DNA of 64,000 nt from Allokutzneria multivorans (GCF_039537405.1 NZ_BAABAL010000005.1:248001-312000); one strand, 5' to 3'. Positions 27,179 through 36,319 are shown, counted from the stretch's first letter. Notes: generated by a model not told the origin, from the sequence alone. Numbers and translations: made by a program.

Positions 27179-27439
27179 CTAATTCAAAAGGTTATTTCGC
27201 GATTGATCTTCATCTCCGCCACCGTTGCTGAGCAGATCACCCGGCTGGCAGCCCAGGACCTCGCACAACCGGGTGAGCGTGCTGAAGCGGATGGCCCGCG
27301 CGCGCCCGTTCTTCAGCACCGACAGGTTCACCACCGTCACGCCGACGCGCTCGGCCAGCTCGGTCAGCGTCATCCCCCGCTCGGCCAGCAGCCGGTCCAG
27401 ATGCACCCGGACGCCGTGCGACTCGGAGTCCGCCGACAT
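27179..27439 (-). CDS. Small XRE/YozG-type helix-turn-helix regulator
   Basis: 86 residues from ATG 27439. The HTH spans about 20-72 (MTLTELAERVGVTVVNLSVL then STLTRLCEVLGCQPGDLL). The shape is the HTH_26/YozG type. Genes for DUF2975 membrane proteins are regularly paired with such regulators, and here the upstream stop and this ATG are adjacent bases (27440/27439). The last 15 residues are polar and disordered. The operon probably regulates itself through the 37-bp palindrome at 28089-28125. Confidence 0.85.
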   Translation of the reverse strand: MSADSESHGVRVHLDRLLAERGMTLTELAERVGVTVVNLSVLKNGRARAIRFSTLTRLCEVLGCQPGDLLSNGGGDEDQSRNNLLN

Positions 27440-28075
27440 CTACACCGTCCCTTCGAGGTCCTTCTGCATCTCGCTGCCGATGCGGATGATCCTCGCCAGC
27501 GACAGCAGCACACAACCGAGGATGAGCGGCCACACAGGAAATTCCCAGTGCGCGTACCAGGCCGGGCTGTAGCGGGCGGGATCGAGGACCGAGCTCAGGA
27601 AAGCACTGCGCGCGGCGGTCTCGATCAAGCTCGCCGCGGCGCAGCCGAGGACCAGCAACCACCCCAGCACCCGCAGCCGACGCGCGGTCAACGCGGTGTG
27701 CAGCCCACTGTCCCGGACCGCGCTGACGAGCCGGTAGGCGAACACCAGCAGCCCGATGTTCAGCAACGTTCCGAGGTGGTTGGCGACGCCCCACAGCACG
27801 CGCTGCTCACCGGTGACGGGCTCGGCGCAGAAGCGGATCTCCAGCACGTGCGCTTCCGTGCCCGGCCTCAGCCCGTCCATCGCCAGGGAGCGCTGCATGA
27901 CGCCACTGCTCTCCTCGCAGAGCTGGTCCGAGCCGAACGGGTGGAACGAGCCGATGCCGAACACCGCGAGCAGGATGCTGACCGCGTAGCCCACCCCTAC
28001 CAGCACCAACAGCACCCGGACGATCGCCGCCGCGGGCTCGGCCGGGTTGTCCAGCGGGTCGTTCTTCTGTGCCAC
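27440..28075 (-). CDS. DUF2975-type membrane protein
   Basis: 211 residues from GTG 28075, with AGGAGG five bases ahead; the very long open frame upstream is a shadow of the divergent arginase-family gene. Four membrane helices are predicted at about 15-37, 95-117, 136-158 and 175-197 (IVRVLLVLVGVGYAVSILLA; LGTLLNIGLLVFAYRLV; LGWLLVLGCAAASLIETAA; PVWPLILGCVLLSLARII). The first loop is long, about 55 residues, with two Cys that may form a disulfide outside the cell. DUF2975 proteins have no known activity but are nearly always encoded with a small HTH regulator, as here. Confidence 0.82.
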   Translation of the reverse strand: MAQKNDPLDNPAEPAAAIVRVLLVLVGVGYAVSILLAVFGIGSFHPFGSDQLCEESSGVMQRSLAMDGLRPGTEAHVLEIRFCAEPVTGEQRVLWGVANHLGTLLNIGLLVFAYRLVSAVRDSGLHTALTARRLRVLGWLLVLGCAAASLIETAARSAFLSSVLDPARYSPAWYAHWEFPVWPLILGCVLLSLARIIRIGSEMQKDLEGTV

Positions 28076-28088
28076 CGTGCCTCCTGAG

Positions 28089-28125
28089 CCATATCGAAAA
28101 ACGATGGTATCGCTTATCGATATGG
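28089..28125. promoter_or_regulatory. 37-bp operator-like palindrome before the DUF2975/XRE pair
   Basis: CCATATCGAAAAACGAT - GGT - ATCGCTTATCGATATGG: two 17-base arms with 14 matching positions and a 3-base centre. It starts 14 bases upstream of the DUF2975 start codon, so a protein bound here would block the promoter. The AT-rich sequence is rare in this genome. The XRE protein of the same operon is the natural candidate to bind it. Confidence 0.6.
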
Positions 28126-28225
28126 TTCGCGACCGGTTCACCCCATCCGCCCCGCACTGGAACCGGAGGCGAGTGGAGGTGGGCGCCGGAGTGCGGACGG
28201 CGGCTCGCTGACGAGTGACTGACCG

Positions 28226-28259
28226 TTCACCAGTAACCACTGTTGTTGTTACAGTGGTT
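28226..28259 (+). promoter_or_regulatory. Promoter with operator-like palindrome; probable leaderless start
   Basis: TTCACC (28226-28231) and TACAGT (28250-28255) are 18 bases apart and the ATG begins 7 bases after the -10, so the message probably starts at the ATG with no leader; no ribosome site is present. The -10 lies inside a perfect inverted repeat AACCACTGT / ACAGTGGTT (28235-28259, spacer TGTTGTT). Confidence 0.5.
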
Positions 28260-28261
28260 TC

Positions 28262-29158
28262 ATGAGGACCGTCGCCGTGCTGGACGCCCCGTCGAACCTG
28301 GGACTGCGCCCGCCCAAGCCCGCAACCGTGCCCGGCACCGCCAAGGCCCCGGGAGCGCTGCGCGAAGCGGGCCTGCTGGCCGGACTGGACGCGGAGGACG
28401 CGGGACACCTCGTCGCGCCGCGCTACGACCGGGAGGACTGGGAGCCCGGCGACGGCGTCTTCCACGCGCCGCTGATCGCCGAGTACGCGCAGCGCTTGGC
28501 CGCGCGCGTCGGCGAGCTGCTCGACGCGGGGCGCTTCCCGGTCGTGCTCGGCGGTGACTGCGGAATCCTTCTCGGCACGGGGGAAGCCGTGCGCCGCCAC
28601 GTACCCAGGGCCGGACTGGTCTACCTGGACGGGCACTCCGACTTCCGCCACGTCGGCAACTCGCCGTACGTCGGAGCGGCAGCTGGCGAAGCGCTCGCGC
28701 TGGTCACCGGGCGCGGCCAGGATGACCTGTCCAATGTGGACGGACGCGGCCCGATCTTCGCCGACGAGCACGTGGTGCTGATGGGCATCCGCGAGGACGA
28801 CGAGGACCTGGACGAGCTGGCGGGCACCAAGATCCTCGTGCGCACGGCCGCCGCGATCAGGTCGGCGGGCGCGGCGAAGAGCGCGAAGTGGGCGCGGCGG
28901 CGGCTCGACCGGCTGGACGGGTTCTGGGTGCACCTCGACGTCGACATCCTCGACGAGGCGGTGATGCCCGCCGTGGACAGCCCGGACCCGGGCGGCCTTG
29001 AGCACGAGGAGCTGGCGGAGCTGTTGTCCGGCCTCACCAGCGCTGCGAACTGCCTCGGCGTCGAGGTGACCGTGTTCGACCCGGACCTGGACCCCGACGG
29101 CAGACTGGCGGCGGAGTTGACCGCCACGCTCATCGCTGGCCTGACGCCTCCCCGCTAG
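28262..29158 (+). CDS. Arginase/agmatinase-family protein
   Basis: 298 residues from ATG 28262. Ureohydrolase fold with the metal motifs VLGGDCGILLG, YLDGHSDF and HLDVDILDEAVMPAVDSP. In classical arginases the first motif is GGDHS; here the His ligand is Cys, as in a subset of arginase-family proteins, and DAHxD is DGHSD with both Asp and the His kept. The enzyme may therefore use another metal set or another guanidino/amidine substrate. It is transcribed from a likely leaderless promoter within a palindrome. Its 3' end overlaps the convergent MFS gene by 29 bases. Confidence 0.8.
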   Translation: MRTVAVLDAPSNLGLRPPKPATVPGTAKAPGALREAGLLAGLDAEDAGHLVAPRYDREDWEPGDGVFHAPLIAEYAQRLAARVGELLDAGRFPVVLGGDCGILLGTGEAVRRHVPRAGLVYLDGHSDFRHVGNSPYVGAAAGEALALVTGRGQDDLSNVDGRGPIFADEHVVLMGIREDDEDLDELAGTKILVRTAAAIRSAGAAKSAKWARRRLDRLDGFWVHLDVDILDEAVMPAVDSPDPGGLEHEELAELLSGLTSAANCLGVEVTVFDPDLDPDGRLAAELTATLIAGLTPPR

Positions 29159-30455
29159 GCGCGACGTAGCGCCAGAACGCCGGGAGGAACAGGACCGCGA
29201 CAACGGTCAGCACCACCACGAGCACTCCTCCGCCCGCAGCCGCGACACCCGCACCCGCGGAAGCCCCGACCGCTCCGTGCAGCATGTCGGCCACGCGCGG
29301 ACCGCCCGCCACCACGACGGTGAACATGCCCTGCATCCGGCCGCGCATGTCGTCGGTGACCGCGGCCTGGAGCATCGCGCCCCGGAAGGCCATGGACACC
29401 ATGTCGGCCGCTCCACCGAAGGCCAGGAAGGCCGTCGCCCACCAGACCGAGCCGGAGAGCCCGAAGCCGACCATCGCCACACCCCACGCCACGACCGAGA
29501 CCGCGATGGCCACGCCGTGCCGCTGGACCCGCATGAACCAGCCGGAGAACAACCCGCACAGCGCCGCGCCCAACGGGATCGCCGCGTAGAGCAGGCCGAG
29601 CGCGGGGCCGCCGCCGGGCGGATCGCCGAAGGTCCGCTCGGCCATCTCCGGGAACAGCGCGCGCGGCATGCCCGCCACCATCGCGATGATGTCGAGCAGG
29701 AACGAGGCCAGCAGGATGCTGCGGGTCGCCACGTAGCGGAAGCCGTCGAGCACCTCGCGCAGCCCCGCCCGGCGCGACGGCGAGTCGCCGAGCGGCGGCA
29801 TCGAGGGCAGCCGGAAGACCGCCCACAGCGTCGCGGTCAGCGCGATCGCGTCGATCAGGAACAGCGTCGAGACGCCGAGCACCGGCAGCAGAACTCCCGC
29901 GAGCAGCGGGCCGAAGACCGCCGAGGTGGAGAACGTGGTCGTGTTCAGCGCCTGCGCGGAGGGCATCAGGCGCAGCGGGACCAGCCGGGCGAGCACCGCG
30001 CTGCGGGTCGGCATGTTCACCGCGAAGAACGCCTGCTGGACACCGAGCAGCACCAGGACGGCCCACGGCGAGTTCATCCCGACGGCGGCCTGAGCCCAGA
30101 GCAACACCGAGGTCAGGGCCACGCCAACGTTTGTCACCAGAAGCAGCTTGCGGCGGTCGACCGCATCGGCGATGGCCCCGCCCCACAGGCCGAAGACGAT
30201 CAGCGGGACGACGGCGAAGGCACCGGCGAGGCCGACCCACGCGGAGGAACCGGTGAGGTCGAACAACTGCTTGGGGACCGCGACGGTGGCCAGCTGGCTG
30301 CCGACGGCGGTGACGATGCCGGACAGCCACAGGCGGCGGAAGTCCGGGATGCCCAGCGGCTCGGTGTCGATGACGATCCGGCGCAGCCATCCCTTGCGGA
30401 CGGGCGGATCGATCGTCCCTGGCTGCTGACTCCGTGATTCCGCCTTGTCGTCCAC
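29130..30455 (-). CDS. MFS transporter
   Basis: 441 residues from GTG 30455; GTG 30506 is an alternative. About 11-12 hydrophobic segments are visible, from LATVAVPKQLFDLTGSSAWV on. The loop AIADAVDRRKLLLVTN between helices 2 and 3 is the D-x-x-x-R-R motif of MFS exporters such as EntS and the MFS_3 group. It probably exports a small molecule. The N-terminal ~45 residues are polar and cytoplasmic. The gene is convergent with the arginase-family gene and divergent from the membrane protein at 30594. Confidence 0.82.
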   Translation of the reverse strand: MDDKAESRSQQPGTIDPPVRKGWLRRIVIDTEPLGIPDFRRLWLSGIVTAVGSQLATVAVPKQLFDLTGSSAWVGLAGAFAVVPLIVFGLWGGAIADAVDRRKLLLVTNVGVALTSVLLWAQAAVGMNSPWAVLVLLGVQQAFFAVNMPTRSAVLARLVPLRLMPSAQALNTTTFSTSAVFGPLLAGVLLPVLGVSTLFLIDAIALTATLWAVFRLPSMPPLGDSPSRRAGLREVLDGFRYVATRSILLASFLLDIIAMVAGMPRALFPEMAERTFGDPPGGGPALGLLYAAIPLGAALCGLFSGWFMRVQRHGVAIAVSVVAWGVAMVGFGLSGSVWWATAFLAFGGAADMVSMAFRGAMLQAAVTDDMRGRMQGMFTVVVAGGPRVADMLHGAVGASAGAGVAAAGGGVLVVVLTVVAVLFLPAFWRYVAPSGEASGQR

Positions 30456-30593
30456 CTTGTGAGCGTAGGTAACGACCGTCGGCGGAGAAAGCGTATTCCG
30501 GCTCACGTGGCGGGTTTCCGGCGCCGGGACCCGTCCCGGAGGTCGTCGTGACAATCGGCTGCGACCCACCCGCTCCACCCCGGAGGACCCGCC

Positions 30594-31973
30594 ATGGAGT
30601 TCCAGCAGCAGGCCGCTCCCCCAGCCCCGGCGCACGACCCGCTGGCCGTCGCGCTCGGCAACGCCTCCCTGCTCGGTGTCGGCTACGTGCTGGCCGGTCG
30701 CCGCAAGCTCGCGGTCTTCACCGGGATCGTCACCGTGCTGCTCGTCGTCCTGCTCGGCGTGCTCTTCCGCTCGACGTGGTTCGAGGTCGTCGTGCTGCTC
30801 TGGTGGCTGTTCCTCATCGCGCACGGGTGGCGCCTGGCCGGTGGACGTGCTCAGCGGACCAGCGTTCGCCGCGAGCGGGGCATCGCGCTCGGCTTCGCCG
30901 TCCCGGTGCTGCTGATCGTGGGGCTGCTCCGGGTCGACTCCGCCATGCTCTGGAGCACGGTCTCCGAAGCCCGCGGCAGCGGCGACTGCGCGCGGGCGCT
31001 GGCCGCGCTGGACCGGATGTGGTTCGGCCACCACGTCGTCGACGCCCCGATGACCGTCAAGGGCGAGGACACCGTCCACGCGTGCCAGAAGCTCGGGGCG
31101 ACCAAGAACAAGTTCGCCCTCGCGCTCACCGGTGACGTCGAGTCGATGAAGGTGGGCTTCCAGGATTCGGCCATGGTTCGCAGGGACCTGCCCGGCCACG
31201 AGCAGATGGTCGACGTCGTGCTCGACGGATTCTTCGGCGGTCTGCCGACCAAGGAGCCGTGCGACACCCTCTCGATCACCGATGGGCTCCGCGCGATGAA
31301 GCTGAGCGGGAGCGTGGCCGACCGCTCCGCGCACACCGTCGCCCGCGTCGAGCCCGCCGCGCTGGTCGGCTGCGGTGACCAGCTCATGGCCACGCAGAGC
31401 TGGGCGAGGGCTCGGACGCGGTACGAGCAGTTGCTCAGCCAGTACCCCGGAACCGAGTTCACCGCGCGCGCCCAGGACGGGATCAAGCGAGCCGCCGTGG
31501 CCATCGAGCTCGCGTACGTCAGCTCACTCGGGCAGAGCTACTGCTCGCGTCCCGCGGCCTACAGCGGCGCAGCGCCCTACGGTCCGGGCGTCAACCGCTC
31601 ACTGGTCTACGGCACCAGCATGCACTCCTACACCAGCAAGTTCCCGGCCGAGTGGATCGCCAAGAACGTCAGCGACGCCGTGCTGGTGCTCTGCGCGGGC
31701 GCGCAGGACTACGGCGCTCACGTCAAGACCTGCGCCTACCGCAACCAGACCACGAACGCGCGCGAGAACATCAGCTTCCACACCATCGCGATCCCGCTGA
31801 CTGCCTACGAGCTCCGAACCGGTAGGCAGGTCTTCCAGACCACCGTGGAGATCGGCGGGACGAGCTGCCCGTTCTTCGTGCCCGGCAGGGACATCAACGA
31901 GTCGTTGCAGTCCTACGTCACCCCGTCGGACGACCAGGTGCGCGACGCGTTCTCCTACGTGGTGAACGAGTGA
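30594..31973 (+). CDS. Membrane-anchored protein with a large extracytoplasmic domain, unknown
   Basis: 459 residues from ATG 30594, with GGAGGA about 8 bases ahead. Three hydrophobic segments lie at about 20-38, 40-60 and 62-80, and a fourth at 98-118 (IALGFAVPVLLIVGLL). The remaining ~340 residues are soluble and probably outside, with eight or more Cys. In the centre, LMATQSWARARTRYEQLLSQ followed by a PGTEFTARAQDG reads like tetratricopeptide helices. The C-terminal part is beta-rich with Cys pairs. No family recognised beyond TPR-like; function unknown. It converges with pdxH. Confidence 0.75.
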   Translation: MEFQQQAAPPAPAHDPLAVALGNASLLGVGYVLAGRRKLAVFTGIVTVLLVVLLGVLFRSTWFEVVVLLWWLFLIAHGWRLAGGRAQRTSVRRERGIALGFAVPVLLIVGLLRVDSAMLWSTVSEARGSGDCARALAALDRMWFGHHVVDAPMTVKGEDTVHACQKLGATKNKFALALTGDVESMKVGFQDSAMVRRDLPGHEQMVDVVLDGFFGGLPTKEPCDTLSITDGLRAMKLSGSVADRSAHTVARVEPAALVGCGDQLMATQSWARARTRYEQLLSQYPGTEFTARAQDGIKRAAVAIELAYVSSLGQSYCSRPAAYSGAAPYGPGVNRSLVYGTSMHSYTSKFPAEWIAKNVSDAVLVLCAGAQDYGAHVKTCAYRNQTTNARENISFHTIAIPLTAYELRTGRQVFQTTVEIGGTSCPFFVPGRDINESLQSYVTPSDDQVRDAFSYVVNE

Positions 31974-31977
31974 GGGG

Positions 31978-32637
31978 TCAGGGCGCGAGCCGCTCGACCT
32001 TCCAGCCGTCGCGGTTGTCGCGGAAGCGCAGCCGGTCGTGCATGCGGTCCTCGCGGCCCTGCCAGAACTCGACGATCTCCGGCCGGATCCGCCAGCCGCC
32101 CCAGTGCGGGGGTACCGGGATCCGCTCGGCGTCGGCGAAACGCCTGCGCACCGAGTTCAGCGCCGAGTTGAGCGGGTTCCTGCCGGTGATCACTCGCGAC
32201 TGCGGAGAAGCCCACGCGCCCAGCTGGGAACCGCGCGGACGGCTGTTCCAGTACTCCGCGGTCTCCGCAGCGCCGACCTTTTCCACGCCGCCGCGAATGC
32301 TCACCTGGCGTTGCATGGAGAACCACGGGAAAGTGGCGGAGGCATAGCGGGTCGCCAACAGATCGTGACTCTTGTTCGAGGTGTAGTTGGTGAAGAACAC
32401 CACTCCCCGGTCATCGAGACCCTTCAGCAGCACGGTGCGTGAGGAAGGGCGGCCCTCGCGGTCGGCCGTGGCCAGGACCATCGCGTTCGGCTCGGGGATC
32501 TTGAACTCGATCGCCTCGTCGAGCCACAGTTTCAGCTGCTCGTGCCAGGTGTTCGCCAGCGAGGACTCATCGAGCACGCCCGCTTCGTAGGACACCCTCA
32601 TGGCTGGCAGTGCGATGTTCACGTCCGCGTCCGGCAT
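31978..32637 (-). CDS. pdxH: Pyridoxamine 5'-phosphate oxidase
   Basis: 219 residues from ATG 32637, preceded by GGAGGAAC at ideal distance; a longer open frame with 42 more residues has no support. FMN- and substrate-binding motifs are PNAMVLATADREGRPSSRTV and LKGLDDRGVVFFTNY, and the C-terminal PNPOx signature is visible as GREDRMHDRLRFR. It oxidises pyridoxamine/pyridoxine 5'-phosphate to pyridoxal 5'-phosphate, the cofactor of, among others, SerC encoded at 37378. It is divergent from the second citrate synthase. Confidence 0.93.
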   Translation of the reverse strand: MPDADVNIALPAMRVSYEAGVLDESSLANTWHEQLKLWLDEAIEFKIPEPNAMVLATADREGRPSSRTVLLKGLDDRGVVFFTNYTSNKSHDLLATRYASATFPWFSMQRQVSIRGGVEKVGAAETAEYWNSRPRGSQLGAWASPQSRVITGRNPLNSALNSVRRRFADAERIPVPPHWGGWRIRPEIVEFWQGREDRMHDRLRFRDNRDGWKVERLAP

Positions 32638-32878
32638 GACGTTCCTCCCGGGAATTGCTGGCCGACCGACACAACCCGTGAGAGCGGACCGTACGGCCTC
32701 GGAAGGCTTTGCGGAACCGCCTGGTCGGTGATGCATGCCACCGCACGAGGTGATTGCTGCCACCGAGTGTGCGGGAGGAGGGTTACTGCACCGAAACAGA
32801 TGGAAGGCCGCCTTGTAAATCTGTCCGGGTGGCCACTAATGAGCCTTGCCGGCAGCGGCGGGCGATGGAGGCGATCGG

Positions 32879-34012
32879 ATGCACAACGCGGTGCAGGACG
32901 CGGGCCACGACAACGGGTTCCGGCCCGGTCTCGAAGGCGTTGTCGCCTTCCGGACCGAGATCGCGGAGCCGGACCGCGACGGCGGCGCGCTGCGCTACCG
33001 GGGCGTGGACATCGAGGAGCTGGCGGGCCGGGTCACCTTCGGCGACGTGTGGGCGCTGCTGGTGGACGGCCGCTTCGGCGCGGGCCTGCCGCCCGCCGAG
33101 CCCTTCCCCATCCCGGTGCACACCGGCGACGTCCGCGTCGACGTGCAGGCCGCGCTGGCGATGGTCGCGCCGATCTGGGGCTACCGCCCGCTGCTGGACA
33201 TCTCCGAGGAGACCGCGCGCGAGGAACTGGCCCGCGCTTCGGTGATGGCGCTGTCCTACGTGGCCCAGTCCGCGCGCGGCATCGGCGTTCCCGCCGTCCC
33301 GCAGTACCGGATCGACGAGTGCCAGACGATCACCGAGCGCTTCATGACGCGCTGGCGCGGCGAGCCCGATCCCGCGCACGTCAAGGCGATCGACACCTAC
33401 TGGGTCTCCGCCGCCGAGCACGGGCTCAACGCCTCCACGTTCACCGCGCGGGTGATCGCCTCCACCGGGGCGGACGTGGCCGCCGCGATGTCCGGCGCGA
33501 TCGGCGCCATGTCCGGCCCGCTGCACGGCGGCGCTCCGGCCCGGGTGCTGCCGATGATCGAGGCCGTCGAGCGGACCGGTGACGCGCGCCGCGTCGTCGC
33601 CGACATCCTCGACCGCAAGGAACGGCTGATGGGCTTCGGCCACCGCGTCTACCGCGCGGAGGACCCCCGGGCCAGGGTGCTGCGCAGGACTTGCCAGGAG
33701 CTCGGCGCCGAACGCTTCGAGGCCGCCGCCGCGCTGGAGCGGGCCGCGCTCGCCGAGCTGCGCGAGCGCAGGCCGGACCGGGCCATCGAGACCAACGTGG
33801 AGTTCTGGGCCGCCGTGGTGCTCGACTTCGCCGAGGTGCCGCCGCACATGATGCACGCGATGTTCACCTGCGCCAGGACCGCGGGCTGGTGCGCGCACAT
33901 CCTGGAGCAGAAGCGCACCGGCAGGCTGGTCCGGCCCTCCGCCGAGTACATCGGCCCGGCCCCGCGCTCCCCCGAGACCATCGAGGGCTGGTCCGGCATC
34001 ACCCCGGTCTGA
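32879..34012 (+). CDS. citA: Second citrate synthase (CitA-like)
   Basis: 377 residues from ATG 32879, preceded by GGAGGCG. It lacks the long N-terminal domain of the enzyme at 20735. Active-site motifs are MSGPLHGGAPARVLPM (His), LMGFGHRVYRAEDPRA (His) and the late Asp in ETNVEFWAAVVLDF, where the usual Asp position reads Glu (NVEFW instead of NVDFY); that change is known in the CitA group and could alter catalysis. The same gene stands near serC and sepH in mycobacteria (Rv0889c, citA), which supports orthology. May work as a 2-methylcitrate synthase or an accessory citrate synthase. Confidence 0.88.
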   Translation: MHNAVQDAGHDNGFRPGLEGVVAFRTEIAEPDRDGGALRYRGVDIEELAGRVTFGDVWALLVDGRFGAGLPPAEPFPIPVHTGDVRVDVQAALAMVAPIWGYRPLLDISEETAREELARASVMALSYVAQSARGIGVPAVPQYRIDECQTITERFMTRWRGEPDPAHVKAIDTYWVSAAEHGLNASTFTARVIASTGADVAAAMSGAIGAMSGPLHGGAPARVLPMIEAVERTGDARRVVADILDRKERLMGFGHRVYRAEDPRARVLRRTCQELGAERFEAAAALERAALAELRERRPDRAIETNVEFWAAVVLDFAEVPPHMMHAMFTCARTAGWCAHILEQKRTGRLVRPSAEYIGPAPRSPETIEGWSGITPV

Positions 34013-34373
34013 CCCCGCAGACTGTCCGGGTGAGCACGCCAAGCGCATCCACCGGCCGGTGGACACCGCGTTCCACCACCCGTTCGTCGCGAGCGAGCAC
34101 CGCACGAGGGCACCATCGGGTCATGAGCGGGAAGGAGCGCCTCGGCACAGCCCACGCCGTGGCCGCTCCCCCGTTCACGGCCGTCGCACCCGGGTGCGGC
34201 GGAGGGGTATCCGGGGGCCGGGGGCACCGGGCCGGGCGCTCGCGCGGGGATCAGGGGGGACTGCTCCTCCGCGCGAGCGCGGCCACGACGGCGCGCCTCT
34301 CCCGCTCGGAGCGCCGTGACCGTCCGCTGCGCCCCAGTCGCGCGGACGACGCGCTCGGCTCCCGGGTCCGCCC
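34013..34373. other. Non-coding gap between citA and the sensor kinase
   Basis: About 360 bases, very GC-rich. An 84-codon frame (ATG 34123 to TGA 34377) overlaps the kinase GTG by four bases, but its product is Arg/Gly-rich and low in complexity like a wrong-frame reading, so it is not annotated. No clear promoter or terminator found. Confidence 0.4.
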
Positions 34374-35651
34374 GTGACGCCGAAGCGCGGGCGCTGGGAA
34401 GGCGTCGGCAAAGCCCTCGGCACCCTCAGCCACTGGCACGTGCCCACCGACGACTCCGCGCCGGAGCATGGCCGGAGCTGGTCGGAGAACGCGTGGCTGC
34501 GGGTCTTCCCGATGTGGGACGCCTTCTTCGCCGCCTTCCTCGCGCTGACGCTGACCACGGTTTCGTTGGCCCCCAACAGCGTTCACACCGACAAGATGCG
34601 CGCGATCGCGCTGCTGTGCGCGATCGGTGTCTGGTACTGCCTCTTCGGCCGCTCCTCGATCGGGCGCAAGGGGCCGCCGTGGGTCGGGATCGTCTACGTC
34701 GTCGGCGTGATGGTGCTCTACGGGCCCGCCGTCGCCGCGTCGCTGGATGCGAGCTCGATCCTGTTCGTGCTCGGGCCGCAGCTGTTCCTGTCGGTGCGGT
34801 TGCGGCTGGCCATCACGATGATCCTGCTGCTGGACCTCACCGCGATGGCGGTGCTCGTCGTCGAGGGCGAGCCGTGGCAGACGATTGCGGTGTACGGGAT
34901 CTTCGCGTTGATGACCGCCTTCTACGCGTTGGCGTTCGGGCTCTGGCTGGACCGGATCGCCGAGGAGAACGCCGTGCGCGAGCGGCTGATCGACCAGCTG
35001 GAGAGCTCGCGGGCGGAGGTCGCCAGGCTCTCCCACGAGGCCGGGGTCTCCGCCGAGCGCGAGCGGCTGGCCGGGGAGATCCACGACACCCTGGCGCAGG
35101 GCTTCACCAGCATCGTCACCCTCGTGCAGGCCGCGCAGTCCGAAATGGACAGTGAGCGGGACACCGAGCTGGCTCGGCGGCACCTCGGGCTCGCCGTGCG
35201 CACCGCGCGGGAGAATCTGGACGAGGCGCGGGCACTGGTCGGCGCGCTCACCCCGGCCCCGCTGGCGAACTCCTCGCTGGTCGAGGCGATCCGCAGGCTG
35301 GTCGAGCGGGTCGGCCACGACCTCGGGATCGCCGCGGAGTGCGTGGTCTCCGGGGAGCCGACGCGGTTGGGCACCGACGTCGAGGTGATGCTGCTGCGCG
35401 CGACGCAGGAGGCGCTGAACAACGTGCGCAAGCACGCGCGAGCGAGTGCCGTCGCGGTGTCCGTGGAATTCACCGAGGAAGCCGTGCTGCTGCGGGTCGC
35501 CGACGACGGAGTGGGCTTCGACCCCGAGAGCAAGCCGACCGGCTTCGGACTCCCGGGGCTGCGCGGACGGACGGAACAGGTGGGCGGCGCGTTCGCCGTG
35601 AGCAGCGCCCCCGGTGAGGGAACTGTGGTGAAGGTGGCGGTGCCGATATGA
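34374..35651 (+). CDS. Sensor histidine kinase (NarL-type two-component system)
   Basis: 425 residues from GTG 34374. Five to six membrane helices fill about 48-205 (AFFAAFLALTLTTVSLA onward), forming an intramembrane sensor without a large outer domain. A linker with an amphipathic helix leads to the HisKA_3 dimerisation domain with the phosphorylated His237 in AGEIHDTLAQGF. The catalytic domain has the N-box QEALNNVRKHA, the G1 box DDGVGFD and the GFGLPGLRGR lid. It passes the phosphate to the response regulator encoded with an ATGA overlap. The signal is unknown; related kinases sense cell-envelope or redox stress. Confidence 0.9.
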   Translation: MTPKRGRWEGVGKALGTLSHWHVPTDDSAPEHGRSWSENAWLRVFPMWDAFFAAFLALTLTTVSLAPNSVHTDKMRAIALLCAIGVWYCLFGRSSIGRKGPPWVGIVYVVGVMVLYGPAVAASLDASSILFVLGPQLFLSVRLRLAITMILLLDLTAMAVLVVEGEPWQTIAVYGIFALMTAFYALAFGLWLDRIAEENAVRERLIDQLESSRAEVARLSHEAGVSAERERLAGEIHDTLAQGFTSIVTLVQAAQSEMDSERDTELARRHLGLAVRTARENLDEARALVGALTPAPLANSSLVEAIRRLVERVGHDLGIAAECVVSGEPTRLGTDVEVMLLRATQEALNNVRKHARASAVAVSVEFTEEAVLLRVADDGVGFDPESKPTGFGLPGLRGRTEQVGGAFAVSSAPGEGTVVKVAVPI

Positions 35652-36280
35652 GCGACGACCTGATCAAGATCATCCTGGTCGACGACCATCCCGTTGTGCG
35701 AGAAGGACTTCGCGGGATGCTCAACGCCGAGCCCGATCTGGACGTGGTCGCGGAGGCGGCGTCCGGACCGGAGGCGCTGGCGATGACGCTCGCGCACAGA
35801 CCGCAGGTCGTGCTGATGGACCTGCGGATGCCCGGCGGGGACGGTGTCGCGGCGACGGCGCGCATCCGCGCGGAGTGCCCCGACAGCAGGGTCGTCGTCC
35901 TCACGACGTACGAGACCGACAGCGACATCCTCCGGGCGGTGGAGGCGGGCGCGTCGGGCTACCTGTTGAAGGACACCTCGCGCGTGGACCTGCTGCACGC
36001 GATCCGGGCGGCGGGCCGGGGCGAGACCGTGCTCACGCCCTCGGTCGCGGCGAAGCTGTTCAGCCGGGTCCGGGGCGGTCAGGTGCCGAGCCTGTCCGCG
36101 CGCGAGGTCGAGGTGCTGCGCCAGGTGAAGCGCGGTCTCAGCAACGGCGAGATCGGCAAGGAGCTGTTCATCAGCGAGGCGACCGTGAAAACACACCTCC
36201 TGCGCGTTTTCACCAAGCTCGACGTCTCCGACCGGACCGCCGCCGTGACCACCGCGATGGAGTACGGCCTGCTGGACTGA
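35648..36280 (+). CDS. Response regulator, NarL/LuxR type
   Basis: 210 residues from ATG 35648, overlapping the kinase stop. Receiver domain: acidic pocket VDDHP, phosphorylated Asp58 (VLMDLRMPG), Thr in VVLTTYE and Lys in YLLKDTS. The LuxR/GerE HTH domain is at about 145-205 (SLSAREVEVLRQVKRGLSNG and ISEATVKTHLLRVFTKL). It is the DNA-binding partner of the kinase. The hydrolase gene 40 bases downstream may be in its regulon or operon, but no operator was identified. Confidence 0.93.
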   Translation: MSDDLIKIILVDDHPVVREGLRGMLNAEPDLDVVAEAASGPEALAMTLAHRPQVVLMDLRMPGGDGVAATARIRAECPDSRVVVLTTYETDSDILRAVEAGASGYLLKDTSRVDLLHAIRAAGRGETVLTPSVAAKLFSRVRGGQVPSLSAREVEVLRQVKRGLSNGEIGKELFISEATVKTHLLRVFTKLDVSDRTAAVTTAMEYGLLD

Positions 36281-36319
36281 CTGGGTTTTCTTCGAGCGGG
36301 AATCGGGGAAGCACATTCC

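Noticed and set aside
34123..34377. 84-codon frame ahead of the sensor kinase, overlapping its GTG by four bases
   Set aside because: Composition is Arg/Gly-rich and without structure pattern, as seen for shadow frames in this GC-rich genome; no ribosome site.
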